DNA of 64,000 nt from Amyloporia xantha (taxonomy: Eukaryota > Basidiomycota > Agaricomycetes > Polyporales > Adustoporiaceae): positions 558,001 through 622,000 of the forward strand of contig JAYKKR010000020.1 in NCBI GenBank assembly GCA_036971615.1. The letters run 5' to 3'. Below are positions 44,017 to 55,432 of the stretch, in pieces. The first letter of the stretch is position 1. Each line of letters begins with the position of its first letter. The notes under the pieces were generated by a model. The model did no database searches. It had not been told where the DNA came from and saw nothing but the letters and a program-made list of their open reading frames with translations. The position numbers were made by a program, and so were the translations under genes.

Positions 44017-46092
44017 ATGTTCTCATACCTCGCCCACCGTCGCGCCTGGTGAGTGAAGATATTTGGACTTGAAAATCTGTACCTGAAATGGCTGTCATAT
44101 AGTCGGGCGAAACAACAGGAACGGAAAGAGCGCATCCAGAGCCTTTCGCTCATATACCATTCCCCGCTGTCTGCCTCTGATAAGAATATCCTCGCGCATC
44201 CCGTGGCACAGATTGTCTCAAACGTGCAAGCCGGAACTCTCAGCCCGTCCGATGTTCTGGTTGCATATAGCAAGAAGGCACTGAAAGCGCACGAAGAGAC
44301 AAACTGTCTTACCGAAGTCTTGATCGCCAAAGCTGAGGAATGGGCGAAAACATGCAACGCCCAAGGCCCACTTGCAGGGATGCCTGTCAGTCTGAAAGAC
44401 ACGTCCGCTATCCCTGGATTTGACTCCTGCATCGGGTATTCGGCCTGGGTGGGCAAGCCCTTGCAGAAAGAGTCTGCTCTCGTGAGACTACTACGCGATG
44501 CTGGCGCGGTCCCGTTTGTCAAGACAAATGTCCCTATCACCTTGCTTTCTTTCGAGTCTGCCAACGATGTATTCGGGACAACCACTAACCCACATAGCAA
44601 GAATTATACCCCAGGAGGTTCCACGGGTGGAGAGGCCGCTCTACTAGCGTACGGCGGCTCTCGCATTGGTATTGGGACAGACGTCGCAGGCTCTGTGCGA
44701 GCACCAGCGTGAGCACTCTTTGAATTGTCAGTCTTGAGACCAAGTTCCAGCCAGCTTTTTCATCCGTAGCCACTACGCCGGGATCTACACGATCAAGGCG
44801 TCCATGAACCGCTTCTTGAAGACCGGCAACCCTACCAGTATGCCTGGGCAGGAAGGTGTTCCTGCTGTCTACTCTCCCATGACACGAACGTTGGAGGACC
44901 TCGAGACCTTCTGGCGGGCTATCATGAGCATGAAGCCTTGGCTATATGACCATTCGGTCGGTCGCAGATGTTAGGACTCCAATAGCCCACAGACTGAATT
45001 TCTCCGTCCGTTCAGTGCCTTCCTATGCCGTGGCGTGAAGTCAATTTGTCAGACTCCAAACCACTTCGGTGGGGCGTGTTATGGGATGACGGTGCGTGTG
45101 AACCTTACTCGGATTGACAAATTTATCTTGAGAAAGAAGCTCATTTTGATGGCAGGTGTTGTGACCCCTTCTCCTGCATGCAGACGCGCCTTGCAAGAAG
45201 TAGTGACAGTATTGGAGGCCCACGGACATGAAGTTGTACCTATGTTCGTACCTCAGTCCCTACCGCTTGTAATCCGTCTGGCTCATGTTTAGACTCGTAA
45301 TCCAGAGATCCACCAAGCCCGTACGAGGGTCTCAAGATTGCATCACAGATCCTTCTCGCTGATGGAGGTATGTTCTGTTGCATCTCTGTTCAGCGACAGC
45401 TGCTCATATGTCGCAGGTAAAACCTGTACCAAACCGATGCGGACGGGTGAGTCCAACGACCCGGGTGTAAGACAAGCCCTCGCGATGTTCCGCGTGCCCC
45501 TCATCTTCAAGCGGCTGTACGCTTGGTACTTCCGGCATATTAGAGGTGACGAGATCTACGCGGGGTTGATCGAGAACTGGCATGAAAAGACCGTGCCCGA
45601 GTACTTGGCGCTCGTCTCGCAGCGTGAGGGGTACAGGGAACGTTGGTTCGAATTCATGAGCGAGCAGGCCCTGGACTTTGTTCTGACGGTCCCGAATGCG
45701 CTGCCGGCCGTGCCTCATGGTGGAATGAAGGAGGGGTTCAAGGCGTGCGGGTACACTTTCCTGTTCAACCTGGTACGCAAATAAAAATGTTGGGGCAATA
45801 AACGAAGTAGCCTCTGACTGGTTTATTGGTTCAGCTTGACTACTCTGCCGGCGTCCTTCCGGTCACTCATGTTGACGGTACACTTGACGCTCTGTCAGGG
45901 TTTAAGCCCAAGAACGCTATCGAAGCGGGTTCATATCTTATGTACGATTCTCATAAGATGCACGGACTCCCTGTTGGCGTGCAGGTTGTCGGTAAGCGCC
46001 TCGAGGAAGAGAAGGTGTTGGAGGGTATGAAGATTATCGAGGGACTTCTTAGGCAGGACGGGAAAGCGTACGTACTATTGAACACCGACTAG
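44017..46092 (+). CDS. amidase-signature hydrolase 1
   Basis: Eight exons: 44017-44048, 44103-44708, 44770-44956, 45016-45091, 45156-45243, 45306-45367, 45417-45772 and 45835-46092; 554 residues. It starts MFSYLAHRRAC, the same leader as its two paralogues. The amidase signature triad is readable: Lys109 (PVSLKD), the cis-serine Ser184 (PGGSTGGEAAL) and nucleophile Ser208 (TDVAGSVR). Unusually the residue after Ser184 is Thr instead of the common Ser (GGSSGG in the paralogues). The family resembles fungal acetamidase/fatty-acid-amide-hydrolase-like enzymes that cleave amides to acid and amine. Substrate cannot be read from sequence. No signal peptide, so probably cytosolic. It is oriented oppositely to amidases 2 and 3. 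Confidence 0.92.
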
Positions 46093-46839
46093 ATGGCTTC
46101 CGCCGTCACCGCAAATTTGTGTGAAATTTGCTGCTTATTTGTGTAGATTATGCTATGCCAGATGGTCACGAACCGCTCAGTTGCGTGTACGCTATCCCGT
46201 GGTTAAGCACGACAGCGTAAAGCCTCTGTCGAGAAGATATGATTTTCAGTGCTCAATCAGACTGACTCGGATAGCTCAGAACTTCCAACTGATCATCCGG
46301 TGTACTTGTAAGCGTCCTTAAAGTAGGACCAGAAGCTCCCTTTTTCCGCCCACGACATCATGAACGACAATCTTCGACGACGAGCGAGATGAACGTCGGC
46401 GCACTGCCGGCGCGCTTGCCTGATTTGGTAATTGTGCGCCCTCTCACCGTCGAGCGGATAGACGGATTGGACAGCTGAGATATCCGTCGCTTAGCATCTC
46501 ATTTTTTGAAGTTAACCCAGTTGTAGCAGGTATTGTTAAACGACTATTCTGATATCCTGTCGGATGGCATCTACTCAAACGTATATACTGCATTTGCCAA
46601 ACCTGAGGGCAGGCCCTTCGGAAGAGTGCCAAGTACGCAGTGTTCACACTCACTAGATCCGCACCTCATGCAGCTGCATAGGCAGATATTTCACCGGACT
46701 GCGCAGAGTACAGCGGATTGATAAAAATTTGCGATAATATATCGAAGGCGATGAGCCGCAGCCGCGCTCAGTCTGACATATAAAAGGCAACCTGGACGTC
46801 ACAGTCTACTCTTAATCTTACCCCACTCTCTCCTTCACC
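46093..46839 (+). promoter_or_regulatory. intergenic region with fimbrin promoter (TATA at 46779-46785)
   Basis: TATAAAA at 46779-46785 lies 55-61 bases before the fimbrin ATG, followed by a pyrimidine-rich leader typical of strongly expressed fungal genes. The rest shows no gene. Confidence 0.55.
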
Positions 46840-49184
46840 ATGGATGCCCTACGATTACGCAAGAAATACCCTGAAGTCTCTCAGGATGAGATGTTCGACC
46901 TTATCAACCGCTTCAAGTACGTCTGACTGCGCGATTCCGCGGAATGTCCAAGCTCATCGGCGCGCAGTGCTATCCGTACCGACACGCCCGGTCGAATTGA
47001 CAAGACGGGAGTACTGCAGGCGCTGCAGGCGAACGGAGAGTCTTATGATCGCGCGAGGGAGACGATGAAGCATGTCAGTGTGGATGCAAGTGGGAAGCTC
47101 GAGCTGGAGGATTGGGTGGAGGTACGTGCGCCGCCTATATAGCAGCGGGGGCAATAGCAGCGGGGGCATCGCTCACAACGATCCATTCAGTTGAATGTGA
47201 AACTGAGGACCGAGGCGCCATCTGCACTGTCTTCACACAAGGGCAAGGTCACAGTTCAGGGCTCGAATGCCAACGTGAGCCATACGATCAACGAAGATGA
47301 GCGGGCTGAGTTCACGAATCATATCAATTCGGTGCGTACTCGTATCACTCTGAGGATAAGGATATCTATCTAGAACAACAATGTAGGTACTCGAAGGCGA
47401 CCCAGACGTCGCCTCGCGTCTTCCCATCCCTACAAACACCATGCAACTCTTCGATGAATGCCGTGACGGCCTTATCCTGTGTAAACTCATCAACGACTCT
47501 GTTCCCGAGACGATCGACCCGCGTGTGTTGAACAAGCCGACCGCACGTAAGCCACTGAATGCGTTCCAGATGACAGAGAACAACAACATCGTGATCATGT
47601 CTGCGAAGGCCATCGGCTGCTCCGTCGTGAACATCGGCCCGACGGACATTGCGGAGGGCCGTGAGCATCTCATTCTCGGGCTGATTTGGCAGGTCATCCG
47701 CAGAGGACTGCTCGCGCAGGTCGACATCAAGCTTCATCCGGAGCTGTACCGGTTGTGCGAGGAGGGCGAGACCATCGAAGATCTGCTGCGGTTGACGCCA
47801 GACCAGATCCTGCTGCGGTGGTTCAACTACCACCTCAAGCAGGCGGGCTGGAAGCGAAGGTGCGTAGAACTAGGAATTGCTTCGCATATGACGTCACTGA
47901 CGCTCTGTCCTTCAGAGTGAACAACTTCAGTCGAGACGTCTCGGACGCGGAGAATTACACGGTGCTCCTGAACCAGCTCAAGCCTGAACAATGTTCGCTC
48001 GCGCCACTGCAGACGCGTGACGTGCGGCAGCGGGCAGAGCAGGTGCTTCAGAACGCTGACGCGATCGGCTGCAGGAAGTACCTCACGCCTTCGTCGCTCG
48101 TCTCTGGAAACCCGCGGCTGAACCTTGCCTTCGTTGCCAACCTGTTCAACAATCACCCAGGGCTTGCGCCGCTGGACGAGCAGGAAGCCAAGGACTATGG
48201 CGCGGTGGAAGACTTCGACGCAGAGGGCGAACGCGAGGCGCGGGTGTTCATGCTTTGGCTAAACTCGCTCGGCGTCGAGCCCGGCGTGTTCAATTTGTTC
48301 GAGAACCTCAAGGACGGGGTTATCATTCTGCAGGCGTTCGACAAGGTGCTGCCTGGCAGCGTCGTGTGGCGGCGTGTGAGCAAGCCCAAGGCCGGTGCGG
48401 CTGTGCAGGACAGCTATGCGAGCGCGGATGGAGAGGGCGAGGAGGAGGATATCGGCGTGACGCCCAACCAGTCGAAGCTGTCGCGCTTCAAGCAGGTGGA
48501 GAACTGCAATTACGCCGTCGACCTCGCGAGGCAGAATGGGCTGCACATGGTCGGCATCCAGGGTGCGGACATCACTGACGGAACGAAGACCCTCGTCCTG
48601 GGACTTGTCTGGCAGCTCATGCGGTAGGTCTCGCTTATACGTGGTACGGCTTCTGTTAATGAACGTCGTACAGGATGAGCATCACAAAGACGCTGACCTC
48701 AATTTCTGGGAAAGGCCGCCCTGTGACCGATACGGAGATCTTGAAGTGGGCAAATACGACCGCCCAGAAGGCGAAGCCTGGCGTCAAGCCGATCCGGTCG
48801 TTCAAGGACCCGTCGCTCACAACTGGCCTGTTCTTCCTTGACCTACTTGAGGCGCTCCGCCCGGGCATTGTCGACCCAAGCCTCATCATCCAGGTCAACG
48901 AGGCTGGGCCGTATGAGGACAGGAGGCAGAACGGTGCGTGTGATGCAATGCTGAGATTCGATGATGTAGACGTATTGATCGACATGTGTTTATTAGCGAA
49001 ACTTGCGATCTCGATTGCGAGGAAGATGAACGCATTGATCTTCCTGGTGCCTGAGGACATCGTCGACGTCCGTCCACGCCTGGTATGTTATGCGCCGCAG
49101 TATCATGCACCATATCTCTGATCCACTGTCACGCAGATCATGACATTCGTCGGCAGTCTGATGGCCATTGGCATCCAACAATGA
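46840..49184 (+). CDS. SAC6: fimbrin/plastin (Sac6), actin-bundling protein
   Basis: Cross-links actin filaments in endocytic patches and cables. Eight exons: 46840-46916, 46968-47121, 47191-47331, 47387-47859, 47916-48623, 48674-48933, 48997-49082 and 49137-49184; 648 residues, close to the usual fimbrin length. The N-terminus is an EF-hand-like region (DEMFDLINRFN, TPGRIDKTGVLQALQ). Four calponin-homology domains follow in two actin-binding pairs: LFDECRDGLILCKLINDSVP and LILGLIWQVIRRGL in the first, LWLNSLGVEPGVFNLFENL and LVLGLVWQLMR in the second. The end TFVGSLMAIGIQQ is typical. It sits between amidase 1 and the broken coiled-coil copy and is the only housekeeping gene inside the duplicated stretch. 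Confidence 0.96.
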
Positions 49185-50099
49185 GCGACATGATTTATTC
49201 TATGTGTTATCCAGCGTGTGACTGTATGAACGTATTGTGACCCAGGCTCGGTTCGGACAGCTTGAAGTTGTATCGCATCTTATGTTGTAATGGCGTTGAA
49301 CGAAAGAATGAGGAATGTTGTCTGGAGAAGCGTAGTATCGTAGAGCAGTCAAAAATGGAATGTAGCACTGTAATGAACGCCCAGGAACTTGCTTTATTCA
49401 ATATTGATGTTGTGCTGCTGTCAAGTCGGGCCTCCCAATCGTGGACTAACATCTCATGGCAAGATCAAGTTCCTGTGCCCAGCGACACAACTGGTCGGTT
49501 TTCCGATCGAGGAACTTGTTTACTTGCCGTCGTATCGGTTCGACACATGTCCTCTGTGACTGGGCAAGCGAAATCGAGATTGTCTCGGCCCCACACTCCC
49601 ATGCAACTCAAAGGGGTCCGTGCTCAAACCGGTGGGAGCGAGCGATACATGAGAAGTACATCGAGACACAAGAAAAGGGCGAGCAGATGGGTCGGGTCAA
49701 AAGCAGTGCAGTGCTGTAACTCAACGGGAGGTTCGAATATGCTATGTGACAGAGACATGGTGAGGGGAAAGACAACAGACATGGGCTGTATATCACTACT
49801 TGCTGGGACTCCAGGAGAAAAGCATTGCGCGTCGCGTCGGTCACGTGCCACGCGCGCTGCAGCGACGCGTCTGAGTCACATACGTGACATTCTGAACTCT
49901 CAAGCTCGACTTCATTTCAATCTGCTTTCCTCGTATCTTAAGCTTCTAGCCGGGGATTTGCAACTGTTAAAGGTAGCTGATGCTGGGATCCAACAAGAAA
50001 TTTCTGGCCCAACTCGGATACACGATTCCATTCAAATCCTGCTCGTTCTCTAAATCCTCTCTCTTCCAAAACGACTCAAGGCCCTCCCTCTAGGATTGA
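49185..50099. other. intergenic region
   Basis: 3' flanks of fimbrin and of the broken coiled-coil copy. A 263-codon plus-strand frame at 49262-50053 has no motif and unnatural composition, so I do not call it. Confidence 0.4.
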
Positions 50100-51773
50100 C
50101 TATCTTCGTATATTGTATTGACGCACCGTCAAGGGAGAATTCTGCAAATTTTCGCCTCGAGCCCGGCTGGGAGATGGGCGCCAGGCGTGGCTGTTCGATA
50201 TTGAGCCACTGTGACCAGGGACGTTTCGCGGTGTCGAGGACATTTGGGATGAAACCACGGGATATGTTGACGAAGGCATTGTCGAGGATGCTGTCGAATA
50301 CCCTTGTCCTGATCTTTCCTGGCGACTGTTAGCAGAAGCAGAAGATATGCTCCCTTGTCGCTTTTGTTGTGCAAAGTGGTGCAAGAGCTCTTCTTGTTCT
50401 CCGATGAAGGCCTCGTTGTCTCCGTCGACCAGTTCTTTCAATGGTACTTTGTCCTTTTGTACCTCCGGTACGGCTGTATCGGCTGCTCCCGTTGCAGTCT
50501 CCTGCGCTTTTCTGCTTCCCGCTGAGCCTCATTTTGTCTCAGTACTTTTAGTCGTCGAAGTATCTCTTGTCGCGGAGTTTTTGCTTGCCGCCGGTGCTCC
50601 TCTCGTTGTCGATTCTCTTCCTGCTGCCGAAGCCCCTCTCTTTGTCTCGCATCATCAACATGCAGACTTGCTGCTCTCTCACTATTCTTGGGTCATTGTT
50701 CGTAGCTTTACGAGTTCCTCTTGCTAACCTGTTTCTTCCGTTTTTCGATCTGCCTTTTCCTCTCTCCGCCTTATCTCGCACTCTTTCTGTCTTGTATCTT
50801 CTTCCCTTTGCATTAAGTCAGCTTCCTTTCGTTTCAGCTCATCCTCCATCAGTTTCAGGTCATTTTCCATTCGTTTCAGCTCGTCCTCCTTTCTTTTTAT
50901 TTCTTCTTCCTCCTCCTTTTCTCTAGCCTTGTTAATCAACTGCTCCGCTTCGTCCTTCATTCGCTGCGCTTGTTCTCGTAATTTCAAGAATTCGAAACCT
51001 CGTATATCGTCGAGAGTGATGCGTTACTGGGCTTTCGGCTCACCCCGCCCCACTCGGAATCAGGTCTGGTCGTCCGCGACGATGAGCCTTGTACTTCTGG
51101 GTTCAGCAGCACTGATATTCCCGACCGCGGCTGCGATCCATAGCTCATGGCGGGATTATGAGCCTGCCTCTCCCGATCCGCGTCCCGCGATCGGGTCGAC
51201 GGAGGGCGCTCTTGCGTATCTCCAGGATCAACGGAAGGAATGTCATGATCTGCATTCACCAAAGTAGTACTGGGATCACGCTCACCTCCCCCCCCAGAGC
51301 TCAGCACCAATCTCCCTTCGATTGGGGGGAGCACCGGACACATCAGAATCGCTGCGTTGGCGCCCCTCCGGCTTCTGTAAGGCATTGAGAATTTCTTGCT
51401 GCTGTCGAACGAAAGCTTCGAGCTCGTTGCCGGAAAGTTTACCCATTGTGAATTTGCGCTCCTGCCTCTCGCGTACCAGCGAAATCTGATATCGCTCCTC
51501 CGCGACCCGACCCAATTTACGCACAGTTTGCTCATACTTCTGCATAATCTCCTCCCTCAGCGAGTCATCTGGCGGTACTTGCTCCAGCCGTGCGTCCCTC
51601 TTCTCCCTCGCCTTGTCCACCATAGGACGTAGTTCACCCTCGATCTCCCTTCGCATGGCATCCTTCCACTTCAAATCGGGTTCAATGTCAGGTTCTGAAC
51701 CAGCTGCAGGGTCCTGTTCATCGACACTAGAGAAGAGAGTATCCTGAGTCAGCTTTGACATAGGTTGTTCCAT
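50100..51773 (-). pseudogene. truncated, frameshifted copy of the 36.7-40.3 kb coiled-coil gene
   Basis: Reading 5' to 3' on the minus strand: the first about 160 residues (ATG at 51773) are almost identical to the intact paralogue. Then a C7 run has become C8 (near 51289-51296) and shifts the frame. Near-identity continues in the new frame to about 51010 (SSSRTTRPDSEWGGVSRKPS). There it jumps, by a deletion of some 300 codons, to a coiled-coil fragment (QRMKDEAEQLINKAREK, 50987-50724). A further interrupted part ends with ELVDGDNEAFIGEQEELLHHF and a Ser-rich linker. The C-terminal WHPDRF domain is absent. The distal half is far more diverged than the proximal half. Confidence 0.88.
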
Positions 51774-52841
51774 GTGGCGTGCTGCGACGGGTCCAGTTGT
51801 GTGTCGTGGCGGCGAGAGTGTCGCGGGTGCGTTATGGGATAGGAAGGGGAGAAGGCACGACCCGATTCAGAATGCGCGCTGATCGTAGGTCAGCACGCCT
51901 CATTTTCAACGCGCACGGCTGAAGAAGGGCAAGGTGTGCTATCTGCTTGCAGGCAGTAACTGACAGTAGTGTCGTGATCAGCTGGAGTACCTACGGTCGG
52001 ATGCGTTACAGGGGGATGGGATAGCGCGTGAGCTACGATGTATCCCCGAGGTCTTCTATACTAATATTTCTGGCCGTGCAGGAACTCCTTTTGCATGAAC
52101 AGAAGCCGAAGAACCAATGGGACACTGAACCATTTTCACTCCTAGCACCCCTTCTCGAGAGCATTCCTGCATGTGCGCACTCTTCGCGTTTCCGATGCTG
52201 ACTTACAATGGACAGAGCTTTACTCCAGTTTCTTCCTATTGACCGCCAATGCTTTCTACCCATCACTTGTCTGCTCGAAAACGGATGCCTCGTTTGGTGA
52301 CTTGACTCACCGGCACCTCAAATATCAGCTCTGGCTCTTGATTGAGCTCCAATTGCGTGGATGGATCAGCTATCATGGTCTATTGGCCTTGTCGTCCCTA
52401 AAATCCATCATGCACCTTAGAACAGATATGTCCAACTTCACCTTGGCTCTGCGGATGGATCAATTTTATGGCAATGTGTCATAGATAATGCTGACGGTGA
52501 TTCTTCATCACCTTCAAAATGGCTACTCGCAAGTGCATTCTTGAGAACGCCTGCCGCACCACGACTCAAGGTCCAGCCTGAAGAACAAAGGTTGACATGG
52601 ATAATTTCCTTCACAGGTAATTTCGTTTAGCCTTTGAGATAGGAGCTTATTTTTGACCAGACTCGATTAATTGTGGTATACAGGTGTCATTCTTATATGT
52701 CTGCAATCGTGTCTCATCTCGTTGAAGAAGGCCTATAGGATAGGCGTTGCATCAACTCCGTACATTGACAAAGTAAGTAAGTCAACGATGGGTTCACTCT
52801 TAGTGAAGATGAGCAGAAAGTGTAGTGCCAAGGTTTTTTTA
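51774..52841. other. intergenic region
   Basis: The first about 100 bases are homologous to the flank upstream of the intact coiled-coil gene. The remaining 0.9 kb shows no gene. Confidence 0.4.
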
Positions 52842-54905
52842 TCAATCCTCGCATTCGAAAAGGGTGTATGCCTTCCCCTCCTGCTGCAGGAGCCTCTCGA
52901 CGATCTTCATACCCTCCAAGACCTTCTCTTCGTGCAGCCGTCTACCAACAATCTCCACGCCTACCGGGAGACCGTGCATCTTCCCCGCATCATACATACG
53001 ATATGCGCCCGCTTCCACGGCATTCCTGGACTTGAATGTTTTAAGCATGTCCAGCTTCTGATCGACTTGTGTCACTGGGATGATGCCCGCGCTATAATCC
53101 AGCTGCGGAGCGGCCGTTCGATCAGCCTTTGTGCAGCAAAATTGCGCAGGTACAAGGACAGACTCACAAGATTCCACATGAAAGTGTAGCCACAAGACTT
53201 CCACCCTTCCAACATCCCACCGTGTGGCACTGCTGGCAGCGCATTGGGTACTGTGATCACGAAATCCAATTGTTGCTCCTTCCAGAACTCGAACCACCGC
53301 CCCCGGTACGCCTCGCGCTGCGCTACGAGCGCGAGGTATTCCGGGACAGTCTTCTCCGACCATTCCTCGACGAGCCCGGCATATATCTCGTCTCCGCGGA
53401 TGTGCCGGAGATACCAGGCATAGAGTTTCTTCACGATCCGCGGCGTGCGGAACATCGCGAGGGCCTGTTTGACGCCCGGGTCGTTGAACTCGCCGGCGCG
53501 CATTGGTTCGATGCAGCATTTGCCTGGAATGTGTCAGTGTCAGTAATCAGTTTGTGTGGATGCTCCGTTGAGACCGACCTCCGTCTGCGTAGAGGAGCTG
53601 AGAGGCAAGCTTGAGCGCCTCGTAGGGACTCGGTGGTTCGCTGGCGAAGGGTTCAGGACGTTAATAACCAGTCGTGAAGAGGCGAAGAGCACTGACATCG
53701 GGATGACTTCATGCCCGTTTGCTTCCAATACCGATACGACTTCTTGTAACGCGCGCCGGCAGGCGGGCGAAGGTGCCACAACACCTAACCGCAGATCAAG
53801 GTCGGCTGTTGGAGGAGAGCACGTCTACTCACCGTCGTCCCACATGACGCCCCACCGGAGTGACTTCGCCGTCGACAGATCGATCTCCCGCCATGGAATA
53901 GGCAGAACCTGCAAGGTCGATCAGGCCACAGTAAAGGTGCCCACCGGGGAACTTGCTCACGGTGTGGTCGTATTCCCAAGGCTTCATGCTCATGACTGCG
54001 CGCCAGAAGGTCTCAAGATCCTCGAGCGTTCGTGTCATGGGCGAGAACGAGACCGGGACGCCTTCCTCGCCCGGAATACTCGTGTGGGGATTCCCAGTCT
54101 TGAGGAACCGGAATGAAGATGCCTTGATCGTGTAGCATCCCGAGTAGTGCCTGAAATGTTGCAGACTCTCATGTCAGGACGATCTCAAGACCATGGCCAT
54201 GCATGCGCGACTTACGAGGGAATTCGCACTGAGCCTGCGACGTCAGACCCGATACCGACGCGCGAGCCGCCGTATGCAAGTAAGGCTGCCTCCCCGCCAC
54301 TCGACCCGCCGGGCGCGAAGTCCTGCCCATGCGGATTGGTCGTTGTGCCAAAGACGTCGTTAGCGCATTCGAACGAGAGCATCGTCACCGGCACGTTGGT
54401 CTTCACGAACGGCACCGCGCCCGCATCGCGTAGCAGCCGCACGACCGCCGCATCCTTCTGCATCGGCTTGCCCACCCATGCCGAGTATCCGATGCACGCA
54501 TCGTATCCTGCAACGGACTGCTCGTCCTTCAGGCTCACAGGTACGCCAGCTAGGGGGCCGGCGGTGTTGCAGCTCTGCGCCCATTCCTCTGCGGAAGGGA
54601 TGAGGATCTCTGTGAGGCAGTTGGTTGCGGCATGCGCCTTGAGCGCCTTCTTGCCGTAGGCGGTGAGTACTGCGGACGGGCTGAGTGTGCCCGCCTGGAC
54701 GCGAGAGACGATTTCTGAGAGCGGCTGGGCGAGGATGCTCTTATCGGAGGCAGAGATTGGGGCATGGTAGCTTTCGGAAAGGCCACGAATGCGCTCACGC
54801 CGCTCCTGCTGTTTCGCGTTACTGCGGTCGGGTCTTGTCAGCCTGGCTCGCAGGGTGGGATTCAGACACTCACCAGGCGCGTCGGTGAGCGAAGTATGAG
54901 AACAT
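52842..54905 (-). CDS. amidase-signature hydrolase 2
   Basis: Eight exons on the minus strand: 54905-54874, 54821-54216, 54150-53961, 53908-53833, 53784-53697, 53640-53579, 53523-53168 and 53102-52842; 556 residues. Exons 1, 2, 4, 5, 6 and 7 are identical in length to amidase 1 (32, 606, 76, 88, 62, 356 nt) and all phases match. Leader MFSYFAHRRAC. Catalytic residues are Lys109 (PVSLKDEQ), Ser184 (PGGSSGGEAAL) and Ser208 (SDVAGSVRIPS). The C-terminal region has MYDAGKMHGLPVGVEIVGRRL, typical of the amidase fold, and ends TLFECED. It lies head-to-tail with amidase 3 on the same strand, 530 bases apart. Amide hydrolysis is expected; the substrate is unknown. Confidence 0.93.
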
Positions 54906-55432
54906 GGCTGGCCCAGCTGAGTTGCCTCGTGTGCCTTCAGGAAGCAGGCCTTATGAAATCCACATCCTGGAAGATATGGGGAGCAGCAGGCTCCCACGAC
55001 GCATCTTCTCTCATTGATAAAGTAGGTCATAAGAGAAGCTTGAGACTCGGCTATATGGCCCGCGCTAGGGCTCACCGCGTTCTGACGGAGGCTCCGTTAT
55101 CGTGGACTTCCTATTCAAGCTCCCGGAACACGGGAACTAGGTCAGTGCACCATTCTCTCAACGATTGTAACGTGTGACTTTGCGCCAACTCCAAGCGGGA
55201 TGGTTGTCTTTGGTCGATTCCCGATTGTGGAGGTCTGCACTTGGTTCTAGATTAGGCAAGTATTCTGCGTTTTAACGTCGATCGAATGCTGATTCTTGTT
55301 TGAAAACGAATCTTCGACAACGTTACATTTATTGGGGTTGACTACGTAAATAGGCAGAGCACTGCATGTCATTGATGTCCTGGGAAATCCGCGAACGAGC
55401 ACACACTGCATTGACACTGTCTGTGTTCGCGC
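54906..55432. promoter_or_regulatory. intergenic region upstream of amidase 2
   Basis: 527 bases between two same-strand amidase genes; must carry the amidase 2 promoter. No distinct element is recognised. Confidence 0.35.

Noticed and set aside
49262..50053. 263-codon plus-strand frame after fimbrin
   Set aside because: Low-complexity, irregular composition, no homologous motif and no promoter or splice support.
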